Below, piece after piece: positions 25,648 through 32,345 of a DNA stretch of 64,000 nucleotides; the stretch's first letter is position 1, and every line of letters starts with the position of its first letter. The notes under the pieces were generated by a model. The model was given only the letters and a program-made list of their open reading frames with translations. It was not told the origin of the DNA and did not search any database. The position numbers and the translations under genes were made by a program. This DNA comes from Oscillospiraceae bacterium (GTDB lineage: Bacteria > Bacillota > Clostridia > Oscillospirales > Oscillospiraceae), in assembly GCA_017458065.1 (NCBI GenBank), contig JAFTGD010000010.1, positions 1-64,000 of the forward strand. The letters are read 5' to 3'.

Positions 25648-25734
25648 TTTATGTTTCTTTATGTTCTTTTATGTTTTGTCAATGTTTTTATTTTCTTTTA
25701 TGTTCTTTTACTATTTTTTATTTTTCTTTATGTT
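25648..25734. repeat. Phased TTTATGTT repeats upstream of the AAA ATPase gene
   Basis: Exact TTTATGTT copies begin at 25648, 25658, 25668, 25697 and 25727, with a partial AATGTT at 25682. The first three are exactly 10 bp apart, one helical turn. The reverse complement (AACATAAA) reads toward the ATPase start. It may be bent DNA or a multi-site operator. Confidence 0.7.
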
Positions 25735-25818
25735 ATCATATGTCGGTCTTTCCGTCAAGTGAAAGAAAAGAGAAGAAGTGCAGGAAAAGCTTGAATCGCT
25801 TTTTCTTCCCACATTTGA

Positions 25819-25854
25819 CAGTATGCCGCACCCGATATCGGGTGCGGCATACTG
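25819..25854. repeat. Perfect 36-bp palindrome with no spacer
   Basis: The 18-bp half at 25819-25836 (starting CAGTATGCCGCACCCGAT) is an exact inverted copy of 25837-25854. No T-run follows on either strand, so it is a poor terminator. It lies in a 351-bp gap between the AAA ATPase start and a convergent small gene. It may be an operator, a cruciform site or a mobile-element end. Confidence 0.9.
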
Positions 25855-25943
25855 CAAAAGAAAGGAACCAATGAAAAAGTCAGTTTACGGAATGATCAAA
25901 ATCGAATGTTTTTTGAGCGAACAACACACGAGCCCACGGGCCC

Positions 25944-25982
25944 AAAGAAAAGCTCCTGCACCTTCATTAGGATGCAGGAGCA
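25944..25982 (-). terminator. Intrinsic terminator of the 74-residue gene
   Basis: GCTCCTGCA (25953-25961) pairs with TGCAGGAGC (25974-25982); on the minus strand it is followed by TTTTCTTT. Confidence 0.85.
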
Positions 25983-25986
25983 TGTA

Positions 25987-26211
25987 TCACAGTTGTTCAG
26001 CTGGTCCGGAATAGGGGTGAGCTTTCGCATACTCCAGTGCATTACGATGAAATCCCCCCTGTGGTATCTCATCAAAAAACTGACGCTGCCACTTCGTATA
26101 ATCAAATCTTTCCCGGATAATAATAGAGATAAACTGTTCTGCTTCTACAACACCGAGTCCTTCTGTTAGACAAGCCATGCCGCGAGTCATAACATCAAGA
26201 GTATTGGTCAT
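25987..26211 (-). CDS. Small hypothetical protein (74 aa)
   Basis: The start at the second of two adjacent ATG codons (26211; the other is 26214) follows GGGGGAAG. The protein is hydrophilic and mostly helical, with LGVVEAEQFISIIIRERFDYTKW in the middle and a C-terminal segment rich in His, Tyr and Pro. It has its own strong terminator, which supports a real gene. Proteins of this size and style sometimes accompany toxin-antitoxin loci, but no partner is seen here and no function can be assigned. Confidence 0.65.
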   Translation of the reverse strand: MTNTLDVMTRGMACLTEGLGVVEAEQFISIIIRERFDYTKWQRQFFDEIPQGGFHRNALEYAKAHPYSGPAEQL

Positions 26212-26326
26212 CATTCTTCCCCCTCTGTTTCTGTAACAAATTCGATTGGAGTACATAAGCGGATTCCGGTTTGTTCCGAAATCCGCGGCCTTTTTATCCG
26301 TCTCCGGCTTATTCTGTTTTTCCCGT

Positions 26327-27826
26327 TTATCCGTTCACCGTGTGCAGGAATCTCCGGAAGGCCTCGCGGCCTGCGGCATCGCGCTTGAAGACGCCGGCAT
26401 CCTCCAGCACCTTCTCAAATACCGCTCCGACCTCCTCCTGCAGGACCTGCTCGGCGTTCTCTTCGGTGAAGGCTCTCCTGGCGAGGATCCCCTCCGCCCA
26501 GTCGGCGTGGGAGGCTGTTCTCTCGTCCGCCCGCAGATCGGCGCTGCTCAGCATCGCCTGCTTCAGCGCGGCAAGCTCGCTCAGGAGGCGGGCCGGGAGC
26601 ACTGCGAGACCCATGACCTCGATGAGGCCGATGTTCTCCTTCTTGATGTGGTGCAGCTCCTGATGGGGATGGTAGACGCCCAGAGGGAACTCCTCGGTCG
26701 TGATGTTGTTGCGCAGGACCAGATCCACTTCATAGTCCTCTCCGCGCCGTCTGGCAATGGGCGTAATGGTGTTGTGGGGCGTGCCCTCCGTCTCCGCAAA
26801 GACGAAAACCGACTCGTCGCTGTAGCCGCGCCAGCAGTTCAGCACCCGCTCGGCCAGGTCGATCACCCGCTTCGGGTCCGCGCCGCGCAGCCGCAGCACC
26901 GACATGGGCCAGCGGACGATCCCCGCCTTCACATCCGGATAGTCGCGGAAGCTGTATGCTTCCTCCACCTCCGCTCTCGCCATGGCGAACTCGTAGTGCC
27001 CGCCCTGGAAGTGGTCATGGCTGAGGATCGAGCCGCCCACGATGGGCAGGTCGGCATTGGACCCGACAAAGTAGTGCGGGAACTGGCTGAGGAAGCTGAA
27101 CAGCTTCTCAAACGCCGCGCGGTCGATCTTCATGGGCGTGTGTCTGCTGTTGAAGACGATGCAGTGCTCGTTATAGTAGACATAGGGCGAATACTGGAAG
27201 AACCAGTCCTCCCCCGCGATCTGCAGCGGCACCAGCCGGTGGTTGGAGCGCCCCGGGTGATTCAGTCTGCCGGCGTAACCCTCGTTCTCGGCGCAGAGCT
27301 GGCACTTGGGATAGTCCGTCTGGGGCAGCAGCTTTGCCGCGGCGATGGCCCGCGGGTCCTTCTCAGGCTTGGAGAGGTTGATGGTGATGTCCAGCGCGCC
27401 GTAGGGTCCGTTATAGACCCACTTGCGGTCCCGCTTGATGCGGTCGCGGCGGATGTAGTTGGTGTTGCAGCTGAAGGCGTAAAACCAGTCCGTCGCGGCA
27501 AGGGCGCTCTCTTTGCGTTTTTCGGCAAAGGTCCTGCGCACCTCGTGCGGGAGAGGCGTCACCGCCTCCATCAGAAGGCTGTCAAAAAGGTCCCTCGTCA
27601 CAACGCCGTCCGCGATCAGCCCGCGCTCCACGGCCGAGTCCGTCAGGATCCCAAGCAGCTCCGGCAGGGGCGCGTCCAGCGCCTCTTCCCCTTCGTCCGG
27701 GGCGTCCATCTGCAGCATCTGCAGCAGGCGGTTATGGCAGTATGTGCGGTCGCAGGCCTCGATCAGGCCCTTCTCTTCCGCATAGTCCAGCAGGCCCAGC
27801 AGGGCCGGGTTGACCTTGACGCTCAT
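26327..27826 (-). CDS. galT: UDP-glucose--hexose-1-phosphate uridylyltransferase, class II
   Basis: This 499-residue enzyme of the Firmicutes-type GalT family (class II, near 500 residues against about 350 for the E. coli type) exchanges uridylyl between UDP-glucose and galactose-1-phosphate in the Leloir pathway. Blocks such as NPNITINLSKPEKDP-like VYNGPYGALDITINLSKPEK and GGSILSHDHFQGGHYEFA with the active-site His residues are present. The ATG at 27826 follows GGAGG and shares one base with the galK stop (TGATG); a GTG at 27829 is also possible. A modest hairpin (26259-26286) lies downstream. Confidence 0.93.
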   Translation of the reverse strand: MSVKVNPALLGLLDYAEEKGLIEACDRTYCHNRLLQMLQMDAPDEGEEALDAPLPELLGILTDSAVERGLIADGVVTRDLFDSLLMEAVTPLPHEVRRTFAEKRKESALAATDWFYAFSCNTNYIRRDRIKRDRKWVYNGPYGALDITINLSKPEKDPRAIAAAKLLPQTDYPKCQLCAENEGYAGRLNHPGRSNHRLVPLQIAGEDWFFQYSPYVYYNEHCIVFNSRHTPMKIDRAAFEKLFSFLSQFPHYFVGSNADLPIVGGSILSHDHFQGGHYEFAMARAEVEEAYSFRDYPDVKAGIVRWPMSVLRLRGADPKRVIDLAERVLNCWRGYSDESVFVFAETEGTPHNTITPIARRRGEDYEVDLVLRNNITTEEFPLGVYHPHQELHHIKKENIGLIEVMGLAVLPARLLSELAALKQAMLSSADLRADERTASHADWAEGILARRAFTEENAEQVLQEEVGAVFEKVLEDAGVFKRDAAGREAFRRFLHTVNG

Positions 27827-29004
27827 CACAGCACCTCCAGCAGCACGCCGCCCACCGGGCGGATCGAGAGTCTGTGGCAGCTCTTCGCATCCAGAAGACG
27901 GTCCATCTCCTCACAGAAGGCGTCCACGCGGTCCAGCGGCACGATCGCCTGGAGCGTTCCGGCAAAGCCGCCGCCGTGGACGCGGCAGGCGCCCTCGCCG
28001 TCCAGCAGGCGCTCGGCGCAGGCCAGCGCATAGCTCAGCGCCTGGGTGTTCCCCCCGCCCTCCGGGACGATGTTCTGGAGCAGCAGCTGGGACGAGCGGC
28101 CCGATTCCCGCACCTGGCGCAGATAGGTCTCCATGTCCCCGCTCTTCAGCGCGGCGCGGGCCAGCAGCACGCGCCTGTTCTCGTCGTAGATATGCATCGC
28201 GCGCAGTACCGCGCGGTCCCCGGCGGCCTTCCGCACGGCGGGGAGCTTTGCATAAAACTCGTCCTCGTCGACCTCGCGCAGGACTTTCTTCCCGAAGAAG
28301 GCGCATACCTGACCCAGTTCACCCGGGATGGCGGCATAGTCCTCCGTGAGTCCGGCATGGTCGGCGCCGCTGTCGATGACGACCAGCGCGTAACCGAAGT
28401 CTTCAAACTTGACATCGATGGTCTCGGACGCGGTCTCCTTCCCCGGGGCAAAGTCCATAAACACGATGCCGCCGGAAGCCGCGGCCGCCTGATCCAGCAG
28501 CCCGCAGGGCTTGCCGAAAAAGCGGTTCTCCGCCGCCTGACCGATCCTGGCCAGGTCCATGGCGCTGAGGCCGGCGCCCGTCAGGTTGTTCTCGATGGTG
28601 CCCAGCAGGATCTCAAACGCCGCCGAGGACGAAAGGCCGCTGCCCGCCAGGACGTTGGAGCAGACGCAGGCGTCGAAGCCCGCCGGGGCAAAGCCCTTCG
28701 CCGCGAAGCCCGCCGCCACGCCGCGGATCAGCGCCGCAGTGCTCTCCTTCTCTTCCTCGACCGGTTCGAGAACGCTCAGGTCCACATTGCACATGGGATA
28801 GCCCTCCGACAGAAGCCGGATCTTCGCATCCTCTCTGGGGCGGACAGCCGCGACCGTCTCCAGATTGATGGACGCGGCGAGAATCATGCCGCACTGGTGG
28901 TCCGTGTGGTTGCCGCAGAGCTCCGCGCGGCCGGGGGCGGAGAAAAGCAGCGTCGGCGCCTCGCCGAACACGCTGCCGAACTGTTCTTTCAAAGCTTCAT
29001 ACAT
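27826..29004 (-). CDS. galK: Galactokinase
   Basis: This 392-residue GHMP kinase phosphorylates galactose at C1. The N-terminal galactokinase signature reads GRAELCGNHTDHQCG (usual GRVNLIGEHTDYN). The phosphate-binding motif 2 is AGSGLSSSAAFE and motif 3 is RVHGGGFAGTLQA. It is coupled to galT by a one-base overlap. galM and galE are not in the window. It is divergent from hflK across a 141-bp gap. Confidence 0.93.
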   Translation of the reverse strand: MYEALKEQFGSVFGEAPTLLFSAPGRAELCGNHTDHQCGMILAASINLETVAAVRPREDAKIRLLSEGYPMCNVDLSVLEPVEEEKESTAALIRGVAAGFAAKGFAPAGFDACVCSNVLAGSGLSSSAAFEILLGTIENNLTGAGLSAMDLARIGQAAENRFFGKPCGLLDQAAAASGGIVFMDFAPGKETASETIDVKFEDFGYALVVIDSGADHAGLTEDYAAIPGELGQVCAFFGKKVLREVDEDEFYAKLPAVRKAAGDRAVLRAMHIYDENRRVLLARAALKSGDMETYLRQVRESGRSSQLLLQNIVPEGGGNTQALSYALACAERLLDGEGACRVHGGGFAGTLQAIVPLDRVDAFCEEMDRLLDAKSCHRLSIRPVGGVLLEVL

Positions 29005-29083
29005 GGCTGCATCTCCGTTTTCTGTTTGTTTCAGAATACCGGGAAAAGAATATCACAGTCCCCCTCTCCGGTCAAGCAGGTTC

Positions 29084-29112
29084 TTGTGTTTCCCCTGCCG
29101 TTATGGTAGAAT
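29084..29112 (+). promoter_or_regulatory. Promoter of hflKC
   Basis: TTGTGT (29084-29089) and TAGAAT (29107-29112) are 17 bp apart, with the predicted start about 27 nt before the hflK ATG. Confidence 0.6.
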
Positions 29113-29145
29113 AGCGCCATTCCAAAAGAAAGAGGAGGGCTGTAT

Positions 29146-30180
29146 ATGTCTGATTTCAGACCCTTTCAGGGCCGCGAATTCCGGGACGGCCAGTTCCGGG
29201 ATGTAGGCGGCGCACCGCAGGGCGGCGCCACGCCTCCGCCGCGGCGGAACAAGCCTGATGTCAAAGCCATTGTAAAACGCGTTGTGATCGTCATTGCGGC
29301 GCTGCTGGTGCTGGGCACGCTGCTCGGCTCGTATTACAACGTCAGCGAGCAGGAGAACGCCGTCGTCACCATGTTCGGCAAGGTGGTCCGCACGGACACC
29401 GCCGGTCTCTACTTCAAGATCCCCTATCTGCAGCAGGTCCACATGGTGGATATCACCACCCACGGCACCGGCATCGGATACTCCGTCGGATCGGGCGGCC
29501 AGAACATCACAAACTCCTTTGACGGCATCATGATCACGAAGGACTTTAACCTAATCAACATCGACTTTTATATGGAGTACAAGGTCAGTGATCCCGTCGC
29601 CTATCTCTTCAACTCCCACTCGCCGGAGCTGATCCTCCACAACATCGCCCTGGCCAGCATCCGCAGCACCGTCATCAACTATACCGTCGACGAGGCCATG
29701 ACCACCGGCAAAAGCGCCATCCAGTCCGATGTCAAGGAGAAGATCGTCAAGGAACTGCAGGAGCAGGACATCGGCATCCAGATCGTGAACATCACCATCC
29801 AGGACGCGGAGCCGCCCACACAGGAGATCGTCGCCGCCTTCAAGGAGGTCGAGACCGCCAAGCAGTCCGCCGAGACGAAGATCAACCAGGCCCGCAAGTA
29901 CGAGAACGAGCAGATCCCCGCGGCCGAGGCCCAGGCCGACCGCATCATCCAGACCGCCGAGGCCCAGAAAGCCGCCCGTATCGCGGAGGCCGAAGGCCAG
30001 GTCGCCCGCTTCAACGCCATGTATGAGCAGTACGCCCAGAACCCGCTGATCACCAAGCAGCGCATGTTCTATGAGGCGCTGGAGAGCATCCTGCCCGATC
30101 TGAAGGTCATCATCACCGACGGCAGCACCCAGACCATGCTCCCGGTCGACAGCTTTGTCACCGAAGCCCCTGCTGACTGA
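29146..30180 (+). CDS. hflK: FtsH protease modulator HflK (SPFH/prohibitin family)
   Basis: This 344-residue protein has a Pro/Arg/Gly-rich cytoplasmic N-terminus and a single membrane helix (about 43-62). A band-7/SPFH domain follows (ENAVVTMFGKVVRTDTAGLYFKIP), then a long Ala/Glu-rich coiled coil (QAEARIIQTAEAQKA-like region, about 230-300). With HflC it forms a cage around FtsH in the membrane and limits its access to substrates. The ribosome site GAGGAGG precedes the ATG at 29146. HflC begins 14 bases after its stop. Confidence 0.92.
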   Translation: MSDFRPFQGREFRDGQFRDVGGAPQGGATPPPRRNKPDVKAIVKRVVIVIAALLVLGTLLGSYYNVSEQENAVVTMFGKVVRTDTAGLYFKIPYLQQVHMVDITTHGTGIGYSVGSGGQNITNSFDGIMITKDFNLINIDFYMEYKVSDPVAYLFNSHSPELILHNIALASIRSTVINYTVDEAMTTGKSAIQSDVKEKIVKELQEQDIGIQIVNITIQDAEPPTQEIVAAFKEVETAKQSAETKINQARKYENEQIPAAEAQADRIIQTAEAQKAARIAEAEGQVARFNAMYEQYAQNPLITKQRMFYEALESILPDLKVIITDGSTQTMLPVDSFVTEAPAD

Positions 30181-30194
30181 GAGGAGGAACCGAC

Positions 30195-31082
30195 ATGAAT
30201 AAGAAACCGACAAGAATCATCGCTCTGGTCCTCGCGGTCCTGCTGGTCGCGGTGCTCTACAATTCCCTTTACACCGTGCAGCCGAAGCAGTATGTCGCCG
30301 TCCGCCAGTTTGGGCGGATCGTGAACGTGGTCGACACCCCGGGCCTTAAGATGAAGGTCCCCTTCATCCAGACCATCCAGCGTATCTCCGCCGCCACGAT
30401 CCTCTATGACATCCCCGCCTCCGACGTCATCACCAAGGACAAAAAGTCCATGATCTCCGACAACTATGTGCTTTGGCGCGTGACGAACCCGACGCTCTAT
30501 ATCCAGACCCTGAACGCCATCGAGGCCCGCGCCGCCGAGCGCATCGAGGCCGCGGTCTACAACAGCCTCAAGAAGATCATCTCTGGGATGACCCAGGACG
30601 AGATCATCGCCGCCCGCGGCGAGCGCCTCACTCAGCTCATCACCGACGACGCCAACGCCGACATCCAGGTCTACGGCATTGAGATTGTCCAGTCCCAGAT
30701 CAAGGCGCTGGATCTCCCCGAGGACAACAAGGCCGCTGTCTTCACGCGCATGATCTCCGAGCGCGAGAACATCGCCGCCGGCTACACCGCCGAGGGCGCT
30801 GCCGAGGCCCAGAAGATCCGCAACGAGACCGATCGCAAGGTCACCGTCATGAAGGCCGAGGCCGAGAAGGAGGCCGCCACCATCCTCGCCGAGGGCGAGA
30901 GCGAGTACATGCGCATCCTGCAGGACGCCTACAACAACGAGTCGAAAGCGGAGTTCTACAACTACACCCGCTCCCTCGACGCGCTGAAAGCCTCCCTCGC
31001 CGGCGACAACAAGACCATCATGCTGGACAAGGATTCGGAACTGGCCAGGATCCTCTACGGCAGCTTTGAAGATGAAAACTGA
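30195..31082 (+). CDS. hflC: FtsH protease modulator HflC (SPFH/prohibitin family)
   Basis: This 295-residue partner of HflK has an N-terminal membrane helix (about 7-24), an SPFH domain (QYVAVRQFGRIVNVVDTPGLKMKVPF) and the C-terminal coiled coil with the typical SEREN-IAAGYTAEGAAEAQKIR stretch. It ends SLDALKASLAGDNKTIMLDKDSELARIL, as in HflC. Co-transcribed with hflK from the promoter at 29084-29112. Confidence 0.92.
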   Translation: MNKKPTRIIALVLAVLLVAVLYNSLYTVQPKQYVAVRQFGRIVNVVDTPGLKMKVPFIQTIQRISAATILYDIPASDVITKDKKSMISDNYVLWRVTNPTLYIQTLNAIEARAAERIEAAVYNSLKKIISGMTQDEIIAARGERLTQLITDDANADIQVYGIEIVQSQIKALDLPEDNKAAVFTRMISERENIAAGYTAEGAAEAQKIRNETDRKVTVMKAEAEKEAATILAEGESEYMRILQDAYNNESKAEFYNYTRSLDALKASLAGDNKTIMLDKDSELARILYGSFEDEN

Positions 31083-31101
31083 TTCTCCGCAACTTGTCAA
31101 T

Positions 31102-31131
31102 TTGACTTTTTTATGTTATCATGAATATAGA
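31102..31131 (+). promoter_or_regulatory. Promoter of the 46-codon gene
   Basis: TTGACT (31102-31107) and TATAGA (31126-31131) with an 18-bp spacer lie directly upstream of an AAGGAGG ribosome site. Confidence 0.55.
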
Positions 31132-31151
31132 ATAAAAAAGGAGGCGATGCT

Positions 31152-31292
31152 GTGAATATGCAGGAAAACGCGAGACTGATCCTTGGTTTGCGTGCAAAGG
31201 GATGGACCGATACAGAAATTGCAGACTTTCTCCTGTACATCGAATCTGGTGATGAACAGTATAAGCCTGCACCGAACAAGGAAGAGTCTTGA
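31152..31292 (+). CDS. Small conserved-looking protein (46 aa)
   Basis: A GTG at 31152 is preceded by a perfect AAGGAGG (31138-31144) at 7-base spacing; an ATG two codons later is an alternative. The product starts VNMQENARLILGLRAKGW and continues TDTEIADFLLYIESGDEQY before a Lys/Pro tail. It is an amphipathic helical mini-protein without a membrane segment or Cys motif. Own promoter, strong ribosome site and a dedicated terminator (31301-31329) support expression. Function unknown. Confidence 0.75.
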   Translation: MNMQENARLILGLRAKGWTDTEIADFLLYIESGDEQYKPAPNKEES

Positions 31293-31300
31293 ACATGTTT

Positions 31301-31329
31301 CACCCCGCCGGTTTCCCGGCGGGGTGTTT
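31301..31329. terminator. Intrinsic terminator
   Basis: CACCCCGCCGG (31301-31311) pairs with CCGGCGGGGTG (31316-31326), followed by TTT. It sits between convergent genes. Confidence 0.85.
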
Positions 31330-31330
31330 C

Positions 31331-32212
31331 TCAAATTGCCTCCGCGTCCTCGGTGATGGCGGCGTAGTCGCCGCTGTGGTTGAGGTACCGCTCCAGGTCC
31401 GCGGTGTTCCTCGACACCGCGCCGTCGATGCTTGTCACCGCGCCGAGGCCGAAGGCCAGGACCGGCGTCCCTGCAGCGGCCTTTGTCCAGAAGAGGTCCT
31501 CCGAGCCCTCCTTCGCCCAGCGCTGTGGCAGGTACTCGTGATACCCAGCCGCGGTCAGCAACTCGGCCGCCTCTCGAAGCTGTGCTGCACATTCCTCCTC
31601 GCCCAGCAGGTCCGTCCCGCCGCATTTTTGCAGCAGCACATGACTCACCGGACGCCGGGTGGTCTCCAGCACCGAGTGCCGGAAGCCCCACTTGGAGACG
31701 GTCTTTTTCCCGTACAGCAGCACAAAGCCCATCACCGGCCGCTGGGAAGCGCGGAGAAAGCCGGAGGAGATATAGGGCAGCTGCTCCATATAGTTCAGAT
31801 AATCCAGATGGATATAGTCCTGCGGCTCCAGCGAATAGAGTTCCAGATCATACCGGGTCACATGATTCCGGTTATAAAACGGCTGGTTAGCCCCGTTGAT
31901 GTCCGCCGGGGAGCAGCGCATCGAAAAGCCCGCGCCTTCCGCCACGTCGTAGCGTTCCCGGATCAGGCGGCAGAGCTGGTCAAAATCGGTCCCGCTCATG
32001 ATGGACGCGGTCCCGCCTCCGAGGCGGATGGCCTCGATGCGGCAGTCGGAAAACTCCTCCGCGTTGGCGGCGAGTTCCTGCGCCAGGGCAAGGACATAGC
32101 GGTGGACCAGGTCTGTCCTTCCGGTCTCGATCAGATCCCTGCCGATAAAGGACGGCTTCCTGGTGCAGAAGGGCACGTTCAGCTTCATCACAACAGACTG
32201 CTTTTCAGACAT
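31331..32212 (-). CDS. HemW/HemN-like protein lacking the radical-SAM cysteine cluster
   Basis: This protein of about 293 residues follows the HemW/coproporphyrinogen-oxidase-like pattern: IEAIRLGGGTASIMSGTDFDQL (usual GGGTPS block), then a Y-rich middle, LLTAAGYHEYLPQRWAKEG and LAFGLGAVTSIDG near the C-terminus. The canonical N-terminal CxxxCxYC reads CTRKPSFIG, so only the first Cys remains and no 4Fe-4S/SAM site can form. It is therefore probably a non-catalytic paralogue, perhaps in heme or tetrapyrrole handling. The start at 32212 follows GGAGGAAGAG. Confidence 0.7.
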   Translation of the reverse strand: MSEKQSVVMKLNVPFCTRKPSFIGRDLIETGRTDLVHRYVLALAQELAANAEEFSDCRIEAIRLGGGTASIMSGTDFDQLCRLIRERYDVAEGAGFSMRCSPADINGANQPFYNRNHVTRYDLELYSLEPQDYIHLDYLNYMEQLPYISSGFLRASQRPVMGFVLLYGKKTVSKWGFRHSVLETTRRPVSHVLLQKCGGTDLLGEEECAAQLREAAELLTAAGYHEYLPQRWAKEGSEDLFWTKAAAGTPVLAFGLGAVTSIDGAVSRNTADLERYLNHSGDYAAITEDAEAI

Positions 32213-32285
32213 CTCTTCCTCCTCCGGGCCCGCTCCGCGCACTCGCATCAGGATGCAGCCCCTTAATGATCAGACTCTTTTTTAA

Positions 32286-32312
32286 GAAACCACCGGCAAA
32301 GCCGGTGGTTTC
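32286..32312 (-). terminator. Hairpin terminator after the flavoprotein gene
   Basis: GAAACCACCGGC (32286-32297) pairs perfectly with 32301-32312 around an AAA loop; the stem ends in TTTC on the minus strand. Confidence 0.75.
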
Positions 32313-32345
32313 CTGTTGTTATGCTTTGCTGCGGCGATTATACCA

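Noticed and set aside
25525-25794. Plus-strand frames encoding Phe/Leu/Tyr-rich hydrophobic peptides
   Set aside because: They translate the T-rich repeat array and overlap the start of the AAA ATPase gene; no ribosome site.
25871-26014. A 47-codon plus-strand frame after the 36-bp palindrome
   Set aside because: It overlaps the terminator and end of the better supported 74-residue gene and has weak protein character, although AAAGGAA precedes its ATG.
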